From assembly GCA_037176705.1 (NCBI GenBank), contig CM073885.1:167266290-167330289 (forward strand): 64,000 nucleotides of DNA, given 5' to 3'. The translations under genes were made by a program, and so were the position numbers. Below, in pieces: positions 38,553 through 50,200 of the stretch (within the stretch, counting starts at the first letter, position 1; the number at the start of each line of letters is the position of its first letter). The notes under the pieces are model-generated. The model did no database searches and had not been told where the DNA came from. It saw only the letters and a list, made by a program, of their open reading frames with translations. The stretch comes from Molossus alvarezi (lineage: Eukaryota; Chordata; Mammalia; Chiroptera; Molossidae).

Positions 38553-38830
38553 TGAGTCAAACTATCAAACTATCCGGGAGTGGAATCTGGCTCTTCCACT
38601 GTCTACACTGTCTAGACTGGGTAATTGTTTTAAATTTCACTTTGCCTCCGTTTTGTCATCATTAAAATGGGGATAATAATAATGGTACTTCTATCACAGA
38701 TTTCTGTGAATGTTAAATATGCTAATATTCGTAAAGTGCTTAGAATAGTTTTAGCACAGAGTAAAACTTACATATTATAATTTATTGCTGTAATAATCAT
38801 TATTATTATCAACTATGCTTTTTTCCAAAT
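38553..38830 (-). mobile_element. MIR SINE
   Basis: Antisense MIR: TTGTCATCATTAAAATGGGG, GATAATAATAATGGTACTTC and TAAAGTGCTTAGAATAGTTT correspond to complement-MIR blocks in order. Confidence 0.8.
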
Positions 38831-38984
38831 GGTGCTCTATTGCTCTGTATCAGGAAACCAACTTCAAATCATATGCAAATAATTTGCCATAAAAAATCTA
38901 TCATGGAATTGTTAGTGTTTCCCATTTGAAATGAAGAACTTAAAAAATGATTTAATGTTCATTTCTCTGTCACATCCTGCCAAT

Positions 38985-39535
38985 CACAAAAGACCACATA
39001 TTGTATGATACTATTTATATGGAATGTACAGAACAGCAGATGTGCATAGATACAAAGTAGATGAGTGGTTACTTAGGGTTGAAGAAATACAAGGTTGGAG
39101 AATGACTGTTATTGAATGGGTTTTCTTTATGGGGTGATAAAAACATTCTAATTGGTTTTTTGTATCCTCACCTGAGGACATTTTTCTATTTTTTGTTCAG
39201 AGAGAGTGGGAGGGAGGGAGAGAGAGAAAGAGAAATATCAACATGAAAGGGACACATCGAGTGGTTGCCACCCACACGACCCAACCAGAGCCAGGGACAA
39301 ACTGCAACCGAGGTATGTGCCCTTAGCAGGAACTGAACCCAGGTCTCTCTGGACTGCAGGCTGATACTCTAACAGCTGAGCCAAACCGTCCAGGGCAAAA
39401 AAATTCTAATTTTTTAAGGTGATTGATGTACAACTTCATAAATATACTAAAACCATTACATTTTAAACTTCATATGGATTAACTTAATGGAATATATTTG
39501 AATTATAAATCAATAAAGCTGTTTTAAATTTTTTA
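38985..39535 (+). mobile_element. Old L1M-type LINE 3' end
   Basis: Sense 3' end: AAAAGACCACATATTGTATG, GTAGATGAGTGGTTACTTAG, TTTCTTTATGGGGTGATAAA and, beyond a Ves insertion, TAAATATACTAAAACCATTA and AATCAATAAAGCTG. The order matches ancient L1M 3' UTRs. Confidence 0.75.
39154..39402 (-). mobile_element. Ves-type SINE
   Basis: Antisense copy with TATCCTCACCTGAGGACATT and CGTCCAGGGC. Duplication ATTCTAATT at 39145-39153 and 39403-39411. It splits the old L1 at 38985-39535. Confidence 0.93.
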
Positions 39536-39857
39536 AAAATAAGGGAGAATTCTGAAAAGATGGTGGTAGTGGTATCAGAATAGCTTTTGGATTTGCCAAA
39601 GTTGCTCACATCAAAACAGTCAGTTCCTAGTAAGTAATGTCAATAAGCCATGAAAAGTATGTACAACAAAATTGAGTGTAATTTATCCCTACAAAACTTA
39701 CAAGCTAATGGGGACAAACTAGCAACTGGCCAAGACCTGTGTGATATTCATGTCTATAAAAGAGAAGGCAGTATCATCACAATAGAGCCAACAGGTAGGT
39801 ATTCACTAGAAAATTAGGCAGGCAGTTTGAGAATGGCAGCTAAAACTGGGAGTGGTT

Positions 39858-40065
39858 GCCTGGTCAGTGTGGCTCAGTGGTTGAGCATCAACCCATGCAC
39901 CAAGAGATCGCCAGTTCAATTCCCGGTCAGGTCACATGCCCAGGTTGTGGATTCAATCCCCAGTGAGGGGCATGCAGGAGATGGCCAATCGATGTGATGT
40001 GTCTCTCTCTCTCTCTCTCACTCTCCCTCCTCTCTGTCTAAAAATCAATAAAGATAAAAATTTTC
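39858..40065 (+). mobile_element. Ves-type SINE
   Basis: Sense copy with TGTGGCTCAGTGGTTGAGCA, ACCCATGCACCAAGAGATCG, CAGTTCAATTCCCGGTCAGG, a CT-rich part and an A-rich tail. Confidence 0.9.
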
Positions 40066-40089
40066 TTTTAATGTTAAAAAAAAACTAGA

Positions 40090-40264
40090 AGGGGTTTTAC
40101 CCACTTTGATAATGAGTGGGCTCAAAAGGTCTGTGGCAAGTGTATGGGGCTGGAGCAGTCCAGACACCATGAGCTCTCAAAATGGGTCCACCGGGACTCC
40201 CTCCCAGGACAGCAGCCTGTGTCCAAAACCAATAAAATACCAAAAAAAAAAAAAAAAAAAAAAA
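40090..40264 (+). other. Candidate 3' end of a retrocopied transcript
   Basis: About 150 bp of moderately GC-rich sequence ending CCAATAAAATACC followed by an A22 run (40243-40264). The AATAAA signal close to a pure poly-A resembles a processed retrocopy. No target duplication was found and the parent gene is unknown. Confidence 0.3.
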
Positions 40265-40484
40265 GTACAACCAAGTAAAAACACCCCTGGGAGTGGAATC
40301 AAATTGCGTAGACCAGAGACAGATGAAGGGAAGAGAAGATCGCATCAAAGTGCTGGAAGAGAAATAAGCCAGGAAATCTCAAGGGCAAGCCACCATACTT
40401 TGATAGATTTACTGAGATTCTATAAACTTACAGCCTTTTTCAGGGTTTTAACATTAATCAGCTGACATTGGTCCTGTATCATTT

Positions 40485-40580
40485 TAGAGCCTCAGTTTCC
40501 TCATTCGCAAAATGACAGGACCATAATAGACCATCTCTGAGATTTTCGTAGGACTGGCTCACAACTATAGAATCTAGCAT
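40485..40580 (-). mobile_element. MIR SINE fragment
   Basis: GAGCCTCAGTTTCCTCATTC and GCAAAATGACAGGACCATAA match the complement of the MIR core. Confidence 0.7.
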
Positions 40581-40634
40581 ATCTTTTAAAGTGCACGACT
40601 TTACTAAAAATATGTTGTTTCATACAATAAGAAT

Positions 40635-40960
40635 TCTATGTTTTATTATTTTTTAAATAAATTTGTTGTGTGACATTGGTTAATAAAATTATATAGGTTT
40701 CAAGTACACAGTTCTGTGATACAGGGTCTCTGTGTTCATTGTATATGTACCACCCAAGACAAATCTTACTCTGTCACCTTGAATGTGGCCCCTGTCAGCC
40801 TTCACCACCCCTCCCTTCTCTGTCGTATCCACCCTACTGTTGTCTGTCTCTGAGTTTTCATTTGTTTGCTTTTCTAGTTAGTTCATTTGTGGCTGTCAGC
40901 TTTATATCCCACAGACGAGTGAAAGTATATGTTCTTGACTTTGTCTGACTTCTTTCACAA
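40635..40960 (-). mobile_element. L1 3'-end fragment (older family)
   Basis: Antisense L1: GTGTGACATTGGTTAATAAA, TATAGGTTTCAAGTACACAG, CACCCCTCCCTTCTCTGTCG, GTTGTCTGTCTCTGAG. Confidence 0.7.
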
Positions 40961-41635
40961 GAGCAAAGTTTAAAATGGATTAAGAGCGAAAGGGGAAGAA
41001 GGCAAAGGATATACATAAAATGGATATTTGGTGGTTATCTGCTTTACTTGCTAATAAGAATGCTATTGGAACTTCATGTTTATTTCTTACTTTCCATTAA
41101 AAAACTTACATCTCAATTTCTTATATAGTATTTAGTACTTGGCCAAAATAAGTTAGATATAGGTGTGTGTTTTTTTATTTCTTTGCATTCTGATGCTATC
41201 TTCGATTTACTATCAAATTTATTGTAATTTTTTTCAAACAATAAAAATGAAACCAAAGAAAAGACATATTCTTTGCCCAGGGACGCATTAAGAAGTGTAT
41301 CTCCTTTTTAGACAAGTTAACAAAAAAGCTTATTTGTAGGAAAAAAAATGACAGATTATAAAATTGACACCTCTTCTTTTTTAATTCAAATTGATTTTTA
41401 AATGGCTTGTACAAAAATCATAAAATGCAACCACTGTTCTACAAAGCAGAGAAATAGAGAATTTATGTTAAAAGGAGACGAATATTCCATCATTGTAATT
41501 ATAAATGTGTCGATTGTAAATTTAAATGGTCAATCCATTTTCATTCAGAATACTATTCATTAAGTGTGATAATTCACCTGATTCTCACTGAGTTTACTAT
41601 TAATACTAAAGAGCATGTCTGCCATTTCTGCCATA
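40961..41635. other. Intronic sequence, no recognised element
   Basis: Unclassified and AT-rich. Confidence 0.4.
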
Positions 41636-41639
41636 GGCC

Positions 41640-41830
41640 ACTGTGCAAAACCTAGCTTAGCCGCTTGCTCTCTGCTCTGTGGTTTTGGGCATAACCTTCC
41701 TTTGTCCCATTTTCTCAGCTATAAAATTGAACTGACACTGTTTCCATCTCCTGGAGTTCTTGCAAGGATTCAATAATTTACTTTATATAAAGTGCTTTGA
41801 AGCATGCATGAGCTATAGTAACCACTGCAC
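41640..41830 (-). mobile_element. MIR SINE
   Basis: CCCATTTTCTCAGCTATAAA, TCTTGCAAGGATTCAATAAT and ATAAAGTGCTTTGAAGCATG follow the antisense MIR in order. Confidence 0.75.
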
Positions 41831-42899
41831 ATCTTTGGGCTAAAACTAAAAATGAGCAGCAACAGCAAATGATTTCCCGTTGTTTTAGGCACAACACTGT
41901 TTACATCAGTGCTTAAGATCTGGTTCTGTTCTGTGCACAGGTCCGGCAGACGATTATTGATCGTGTAGGCTGAGGAAAGCTCTGCGTGGTGCGCCAGGCA
42001 CGGCTCCTCAGGGCAGGACTGAGATGGATGTCTTACGCAGTGTTTGGCTTTATTTATTTTCTGTTTCCTGTTTTAATGCCCTCTGTTTGACTCCTGGCAT
42101 TTCTTCTCCTTCCCCATGTACACCCCTCCCCCCCCCCCCCCGTATCTTCTATTTCCAGGACCACTTTGTGAACTGTCTCCAGGACACTGGTAAACCTGGT
42201 ACCTCGGGTGGAAGCCAATAATGATATAAGATGTCAGCCTTTCCGTGGAAAAATCTGGAAGATCCAATTGAATGATGACCAGTTTTCAGTTCAGTGAAAA
42301 AGAAGTAATTTAGGAAATAGAAAATGCTTCCAGAAGTTAATAAAATCTTCTGAGTAAGCAGTAGCTACTCGGTCTCCCTCAAAATTCATATAGAACAAAA
42401 CAAAACAAAACATTACACTCCCTAAATTATCCTAAATGTGAAAGGAAGGAACCAACTTGGGAATAAAGTAAGAGAAGCCAGTGCCATAATTTTAGATGCC
42501 TAGTACATTGTCTTCACACAAAGCCTGAAAAGACATCTTTTTTTATTATAACTACGTTCACACCTATCAGCTTGTCCCCTTAAAAACTGTATGTATGACT
42601 CCTAAGTGCCCTTTAAACAGGAATTGATCTGGAGTGACAGATAGTGGTTTGAGGACAGTGTCTTCAGTGCAGCATCACTCTGGATTTGAATTGAACTTGG
42701 AAGATCACAAAACAGTGATTGTTATATATAAAGTTCACGAATACATAAATCTATAAACAGAACCCTGTAGAGTTTCATTTTGGAACTTACCTTCTACACT
42801 TAGTTTAGATGAAAAGCTGTATTTCTGCTCGACATATGAGTGTTCCAACTGTTGCATTTAGATCTTTCACAATTTTTTTTTAAATAAGCGTTGTCATTC
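41831..42899. other. Intronic sequence, no recognised element
   Basis: Contains a C15 homopolymer near 42127-42141. Otherwise unclassified. Confidence 0.4.
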
Positions 42900-43127
42900 C
42901 GGCCCATGTGGCTCAGTGGTTGAGCGTCGACCCATGCACCAAGAGGTTGCTGGTTCGATTCCCAGTCAGGGCACATGCCCAGGTTGTGGGCCCGATCCCC
43001 AGTAGGGGCATGCAGGAGGTGGCCAGTCGATGTTCTCTTTCATCGGTGTTTCTATCTCTCCCTCTCATTTCCTCTCTCTGTAAAACCAATAAAGGAAAAA
43101 ATAAATAAATAAATAAAATAAAATAAA
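42900..43127 (+). mobile_element. Ves-type SINE
   Basis: Sense copy with CATGTGGCTCAGTGGTTGAG, CTGGTTCGATTCCCAGTCAG, a CT-rich 3' part and a (TAAA)n tail. The flanks AAATAAGCGTTGTCA and AAATAAACGTAGTCA look like a decayed duplication. Confidence 0.92.
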
Positions 43128-43369
43128 CGTAGTCAGAAAAGGGAGAAAAAAAAAAGATGGTAAGCAATGTAACAAATAATAATTAAATATCTCACCTAAA
43201 TGAAATAATTAAAAGCAACTTTTATTTTTAATAAGTTATGGTCAGATAATATGTAGGTAGCACTGTATAATGTAAAGGTTCATACATGATGGAAGAATAG
43301 GACTATGGATGGATGGATAAAGTAATGGATAGACAGTCAAATGAATTAGTTGAAATCATTTATTCAAAC

Positions 43370-43560
43370 CTTGTTATATGTGTGAAAATTCAGAACAGAG
43401 CAAGTTCCTGCCTTCATTGGGTTACATTCTGGTGGCAGATGCAGACAATAACGTAACAGATAATATTGTGTCACCTGGCCACAGGCGCTATGAATGGACT
43501 AGGGTGAAAGTGGTGGAGAATTATGAACCTGATTAGAGTGGTCAGAAACCGTCCTGTGGA
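43370..43560 (+). mobile_element. Ancient mammalian repeat (same family as 22665-22960)
   Basis: GTTCCTGCCTTCATTGGGTT, ACATTCTGGTGGCAGATGCA and GCGCTATGAATGGACTAGGG fit the same old repeat in order. Confidence 0.5.
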
Positions 43561-43759
43561 AGAAGATCACAACTAATCAAAGGCACCCATGCAAACACCT
43601 TGGGGGGAAGCACTCCAGGCTTCAGAACTAGGAAGGCAGAACTCCTGGGAGGGGCGCACCTGGGCAGGGCTGAGGCCTCATCATGCAAGGCTTTGTCATC
43701 AGAAATGCCTGCTCTGGACGGGCATCTTCGCACAGCACAGAGCTTCAGCAAGGAGTCAT

Positions 43760-43990
43760 TCTTCCTAGGTATGAGCCTGACTCTGCCACTTATTTTTTGT
43801 GTGACCTTGAATAAATACCTACCAACTGGGTGCCTAAGTCTCGTTATAGCAATAACAAATAGAAATTACCTATAGGGTAATTGTGAGAATTTATCAAGTT
43901 CATATATGCCAGGAGCTTTGAACAGTAACTCTTCATAGTAATTACTCAATAAATGTTAGAATGATGATCATTATCATCATCACAGCAATA
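43760..43990 (-). mobile_element. MIR SINE
   Basis: GACTCTGCCACTTATTTTTT, GTGTGACCTTGAATAAATAC, GGGTAATTGTGAGAATTTAT and AGTAATTACTCAATAAATGT are antisense MIR blocks in order. Confidence 0.8.
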
Positions 43991-44485
43991 TTTAATCTAA
44001 TCCTTAGTACAACTCTAGAAAATTGAAATACCAAGGGGTTACCCTCAAGAATACCAGCCAGACTGATTTCCTTGTTGATGCTTAATGGCATTGCAAGTTC
44101 TATCCATATTTAGTCACAGTAGCCTAGAACACTGCTAAAATCAAGAGTAGCTTGGGTAGCAATCAACCTATACCCACCCTATCTAGTTTGTGTTCTTAAA
44201 AGAAAACATATTGCTAGCATTCCTAACAGTAGACTGTTTTAGTAACACTAATTGAAATATTTTAAAACATTGTAAATCTTGTTTTTCTAAAAATTTAAAG
44301 TTCAACCAATCTTCATTTTTAAACTTATTTTATTTTGGATTCAGAAATTTTTTCAGTGAGGGGAGGAGAAAAACAAAATAAACCTTATATGCAAATGTTA
44401 TAGAACTTGAGCCCAATCCAGGTCACAGTAGATTCTTCAACTGTTTATAGGTGACTATTTTTATTCAAGATTTTCTTATGAAATT
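43991..44485. other. Intronic sequence, no recognised element
   Basis: Unclassified. Confidence 0.4.
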
Positions 44486-44499
44486 CACAGAATTTTTAA

Positions 44500-44746
44500 A
44501 ATTTTTTTATCCTCACCTGAGCACATTTTTGCACTTATCTTCAAATAGAGAGGGAAGAAGAGAGGGTGGAAGAGAGAGAGAGAAACATTGATATGAGAGA
44601 GACACATCAACTGGTTGCCACCCACACGACCCCAACAGGGGCTGGGGACAAAATGCAACCGAGGTACGTACCTTTAGCGGGAACGAACCCGGGACTCTCT
44701 GTTCCACAGGCCGATGCTCTAACCACTGAGATAAACCAGCCAGGGC
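44500..44746 (-). mobile_element. Ves-type SINE
   Basis: Antisense copy with TATCCTCACCTGAGCACATT, AACATTGATATGAGAGAGAC and CCAGCCAGGGC. The flanks CACAGAATTTTTA and CACTGAATCTTTTA may be a decayed duplication. Confidence 0.92.
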
Positions 44747-44749
44747 CAC

Positions 44750-45020
44750 TGAATCTTTTATAACTAAAGCTAAAGTCTTCTGCCAAGAATTGTCATAATT
44801 TATTAAATATAATCTTTATTTAGAGCCAATTCATATTTTTAAATTAAAGGTGGTACTACAAATGAACCGTTAGTAGCTGGGTGAATGCCTTTGGTTTCTC
44901 AAACGAAAAAGATAGACTTATTTGACATAACTACCTCACATTTCTGCAAATCTCTTTTATTGATTAACAAAAGATGTTGTGTTTTAAAATATTTCTTTTT
45001 CCTCTGTGTGATCGATTTTA
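44750..45020. other. Intronic sequence, no recognised element
   Basis: Unclassified. Confidence 0.35.
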
Positions 45021-45100
45021 TTTATTTATGTATTTATTAAATTGGGGTGACATTGATTAATAAGTTCATACATATTTCAAGTGGACATTTCTATGATACA
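45021..45100 (-). mobile_element. L1 3'-end fragment (older family)
   Basis: TTATTAAATTGGGGTGACAT and TGATTAATAAGTTCATACAT resemble the start of the 40635-40960 L1 fragment. Confidence 0.6.
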
Positions 45101-45134
45101 TATTAAATAATAATCAAAATATTTATTATAATTT

Positions 45135-45233
45135 GCCCTGGCTGGTTTGACCCAGTGTTTGGAGCATCGGCCGGTGGACCAGAGAGTCCCGGGTTTGGTT
45201 CCCGCTAGGGGCACGTACCAAAAAAAAAAAAAA
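45135..45233 (+). mobile_element. 85-bp mini-SINE (Ves tRNA head only)
   Basis: An 85-bp head (45135-45219) ending GGGGCACGTACC, followed directly by an A15 tail. Exact duplication ATTTATTATAATT at 45121-45133 and 45234-45246. It ends at the same point as the 34028 copy. Confidence 0.88.
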
Positions 45234-45246
45234 ATTTATTATAATT

Positions 45247-46387
45247 AATGTACACTGTATATCCTGATTATATTTTCTTTTCCAATTCATATGTTAATGA
45301 CATTTCATATATAAATGCATATTTTATAAAATATAATCCACATATCAATGCAAATAATATTAGTCACTTTAACTTTAACAAAGAAAGGTAACTTTTTTGT
45401 TGATTCGGAATTTTTGATTACTCATCAAAAGGGAAGAATGGTGAATCAGTTCATTGATTTATAAACAAATACTACAAATTTTTAAACCTATTATTGTATG
45501 TGACAGAGACATTTGCTGTTTGCAAAATATCCATTTGTCCTCCACGTGGCCCAGACCCTTTGGGTAGGTGGATCTATGTGAGCAAGGTTGGCCAACGTGC
45601 TATGACGAAGGAACTTGCCACTTCCAGGTTGAAGCATTTAAGCAGGTGGATACTCCTCCAGGTCCTCCTTCTGCTTCTGTAGGAGAGGGGACACCTCATT
45701 TTCCAGGCGGTGATTCTACTTGTGCCTGGTCCCTGAATTTGTAGAGGAAAACCCCTTGACCAGATTGTTCTAGATCTGGATATTAAGTAACAAAAAATTG
45801 TTTTTGAAATTTGGTGGTTATTTTTTGTCATATAATCTAATTGATCTTAACTAACACATCATATAATTCCCTATATTACACAGAGGAATATTATTCCATT
45901 TAAAGCTATTATAGACTCATACTGTATGTATGTAGAGTTGTATTTGACATTGGGTTGTCCAGGATTGTAACATAGGAAGCAAATACATTTGTTGTCTGTA
46001 AGGACACATTATGAGGATTGTGGTTTCTTAATTAATGGCCAAAAAGAAATCACAACAAAGATATCAATTCTTTGTAGGATTTTTTCAAACTAAAGATGTA
46101 AGAGAGAAGTATACTTACCTTTCAGATTCTAATACTCTAAATATATTGAGAAAGAGCTTCTAACATCCCTGGCTCCAGCCTTGTGGGGAAAAAGGTCAGA
46201 GAAATAAAGTTGACTCTAAACAATATTCAGAACCAACAGATGGAGAGAATCCTTGTGGCATCAACCATCTACTCGCAGTCATTGCCAGCTATTACCCTCA
46301 GTTTGCTTTATTGATTGGATTGACTTGAGACAGGCCTCAGGCAAGAAGCCTCATTGTCATGGTCTACCCATAACATTGTTCTGCTTT
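45247..46387. other. Intronic sequence, no recognised element
   Basis: Unclassified and AT-rich. Confidence 0.4.
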
Positions 46388-46402
46388 AAGACTTAGAGCC
46401 AA

Positions 46403-46654
46403 GCCCTGGCCAGTTTGGCTCAGCTGTTAGAGTGTCAACCTGTGGACCAAAGAGTCGTGGGTTCAATTCTGGTGAAGGGCACATATCTCGGTTGCAGTTT
46501 GGTTCCGTGTTCTGGTCCAGGTCATGCAGGAGGAAGCCAGTCAGTGCGTCTCTCTCACATCAATGTGTCAGTCTCTCTCTCTCTCTCTCTCTCTGCCTCC
46601 CACTGTCTGAAGATAAACCGAAAAATATCCTCAGGTGAGGATTTAAAAAAAAAA
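46403..46654 (+). mobile_element. Ves-type SINE
   Basis: Sense copy with CCCTGGCCAGTTTGGCTCAG, GGGTTCAATTCTGGTGAAGG, (CT)n and ATCCTCAGGTGAGGATTTAA with an A tail. Imperfect duplication AAGACTTAGAGC / AAGACTTACAGC. Confidence 0.93.
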
Positions 46655-46668
46655 AAGACTTACAGCAA

Positions 46669-47248
46669 AGTTATTTGCTTCTTGTTGATCAGGGACTATG
46701 TTTTAGTCCTCATCCCATGTCCATATTTAAACAATAGGACTATGTAATTGAGTTTTTTATTATATCTTTAATCAGCTATTTTAAATTTTAAAAAAAGCAA
46801 AGTCATGGATCATTTAATTACTTTAACATTATATTTAAATCAACTATTTATTACACACCTAAAAATATCAGATATTACTTTATCTTTCAATAAAATTTCT
46901 AAAATTAACATCTCTATGTCAAAATGGTCTACATTTAAAGATGTAATAGTAATTATACCATAATAATAAGCTGAATATTGTAATTAATGTAATTATACAA
47001 ATTATAATCAAAGCACAATGATATAACTTTGTTCATTCATAATATTAAATAAAAATAATTACTTTAGCATAGATTTTTAGTAAGCCTTAAATAGCCCTCG
47101 AAATATCATTAGTAAGTTACTATAAATTTGAATAATAACATCTTCAGTTTATATGATTTCTAATTAGAATTTGTTTCAATTACAATGAACATTTTTGCAC
47201 TTACTATCTGGGTCAGCATGATTATTACACAGAGAATTCGCAACAATA
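46669..47248. other. Intronic AT-rich sequence, no recognised element
   Basis: Unclassified. Confidence 0.4.
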
Positions 47249-47264
47249 TGGTACTTCAATCTTT

Positions 47265-50200
47265 TTTTTTTATTATTATGAATTTTTATTTATTTTTTTG
47301 TTACAGATATTTTACCTTTTTACCCCATTGGCACCCCCCACCCCACCCCCCCTCCACCCTGTCCCCGGCTTTGTTGTCCATGTCCATTGGTCATGCATAC
47401 ATGCATATAAGTTCTGTGGTTTATCTCTTCCCACCCCCCCACCCCCCATCCCCTCTTCTGAGGGATGTCAGTCTGTGCCCTACTTCCATGTGTCTGGGTC
47501 TACTGTATTCCTCAGACTGTTTTGTTCATTATATTCTGTATATAAGTGAGATCATGTGGTATTTGTCTTTTTCTGCTTGGCTTCTTTCACTTAGGATAAT
47601 ACTTTCCAGGTCCCTCCATGTCGTCTCAAAAGATAAGAGATCTTTCTTTCTTACCGCTGCATAGTACTAAATTGTGTATATGTACCACAGCTTTTTTATC
47701 CATTCGTCTACTGGTGGACACTTGGGCTGTTTCCAGATCTTAGCTATTGTAAATAGTGCTGCTATGAACATGGGGGTACATATATTCTTCCTGATTGGTG
47801 TTTCAGGCTTCTTAGGGTATATTCCCAGCAGTGGGATCACTGGGTCAAATGGAAGTTCAATTTTTAATTTTTTGAGGTAGCACCATATTGTTTTCCATAG
47901 CGGCTGCACCAGTCTGCATTCCCACCAGCAGTGTATTAGAGTCCCCTTTTCTCCACACCCTCGCCAACACTTGTTGTTTGATGATTTGTTGATGGCAGCC
48001 ATTCTGACAGGTGTGAGGTGATACCTCATTGTTGTTTTAATTTGCATCTCTCTGATGATTAGTGATGTTGAGCATTTCTTCATATATCTCTTGGCCATTT
48101 GTATGTCCTGTTTGGAGAGGTGTCTATTCAGCTCCTCTGCCCATTTTTTAATTGGGTTCTTTGTCTTCCTTTTGTGGAGTTGTATGAGCACTCTATATAT
48201 ATTGGAAATTAACCCCTTATCTGATACATCATTGGCAATGATGTTCTCCCATACAGTGGGTTGCCTTTCCATTTTGATGATTGTTTCTTTTGCTGTGCAG
48301 AAGCTTTTTAGTTTGATGTAGTCCCATGTGTTCATTTTCTCCTTTATTTCTGTTGCCTTAGGTGATGCATCAGTGAAAATTCTGCTCCGTATGATGTCCG
48401 AAATTTTGTGGCCTACATTTTCTTCTAGAATTTTTATGGATTCACGGGTCACATTTAAGTCTTTTATCCATTTTGAGTTTATTTTTGTGTATGGTGTAAG
48501 TTAATGGTCTAGTTTCATTTTTTTGCATGTAGCTGTCCAATTTTCCCAACACCATTTATTAAAGAGGCTGTCTTTACTCCACTGTATGCTCTTGCCACCT
48601 TTGTCAAATATTAATTGAGCGTATTGCCTTGGGTCCATTTCTAGGTTTTCAGTTCTGTTCCACTGGTCTATATGCCTATTCTTGTGCCAGTACCAGGCTG
48701 TTTTGGTAACAGTCGCTTTGTAGTATAACCTGATATCTGGTATTGTGATCCCACCTACTTTGTTCTTCTTTTTCAAGATTGCTGTGGCTATTCGGGGTCT
48801 TTTTTGGTTCCATAAAACTTTTGAAGTATTTGTTCTAGTTCTATGAAATATGTCGTTGGTATTTTGATGGGGATTGCATTGAATCTATAGATTGCTTTGG
48901 GTAGTATGGACATTTTAATTATGTTAATTCTTCCAATCCATGAACAGGGTATGTGCTTCCACTTTTTTATATCTTCCTCTATTTCTCTTTTCAATGACCT
49001 GTAGTTTTCTGCAAATAGGTCCTTTACTTCTTTGGTTAAGTTTATTCCTAGGTATCATAATTTTTTTGGAGCGATGGTAAATGGGATTGTTTTTTCAGTT
49101 TCTCTTTCTGTGAGTTCATCATTGATGTACAAGAATGCCGTCGATTTCTTGACGTTAATTTTGTATCCTGCTACTTTGCCAAATTCATTTATTAAGTCTA
49201 ATAGATTTTTGATGGAGTCTTTAGGGTTTTCTATGTACAATATCATATCATCTGCAAATAATGACAGTTTCACTTCCTCCTTTCCAATTTGGATCCCTTT
49301 TATTTTTTCTTCATGTCTGATTGCTGTGGCTAAGACTTCCAGTACAATGTTAAATAAGAGTGGCGAAAGTGGACATCCCTGTCTTGTTCCTGTTCTTAAT
49401 GGAAATGTTTTTAGTTTCTGTCCATTGAGTATGATGTTGGCTGTAGGTCTTTCATATATGGCCTTTATTATGTCAAGATATGATCCCTCTATTCCTACAT
49501 TGCTGAGCATTTTTATCAGAAATGGATGCTGGATTTTGTCGAAGGCTTTTTCAGCATCTATTGATATGATCATGTGGTTTTTATTCTTCATTTTGTTTAT
49601 GTGGTGTATCACGTTTATTGATTTGCGAATATTGTACCAGCCTTGTATCCCTGGGATGAATCCCACTTGGTCATGGTGTATAATTTTTTTGATGTATTTC
49701 TGGATCCGATTTGCTAATATTTTGTTCAGGATTTTGGCGTCTATGTTCATCAGGGATATTGGCCTGTAGTTTTCTTTCTTCGTAGTGTCTTATTCTGGTT
49801 TTGGAATTAGAATTATGCTGGCCTCATAGAACGTGTTTGGAAGTCTTCCTTCTTTTTGAATTTTTTGAAATAGTTTGAGGAAAATGGGTGTTAGTTCTTT
49901 TTTGAATGTTCGGTAAAACTCCCCCGTGAAACCATCTGGGTCTGGGCTTTTGTTTGCTGGGAGAGTCTTGATTACCTCTTCAATTTCCTTGGTTGTTATT
50001 GGTCTGTTCAAGTTTTCTATCTCTTCCGGGAATAGTTTTGGGAGACTGTGTGTTTCTAGAAATTTGTCCATTTCACTTAGATTGTCGAATTTGTTGCCAT
50101 ATAGTTGTTCATAGTAGTTGTTAACGATCCTTTGTATTTCCGTGGTGTTGGTTGTTACTTCTCCTCTTTCATTTCTGATTTTGTGTATTTGGGTTCTCTC

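Noticed and set aside
49032..49769. Plus-strand 245-codon frame, the second longest in the window
   Set aside because: It is the antisense shadow of the L1 RT region (49055-49750). The same shadow occurs in the other L1 copies at 7541 and 58186.
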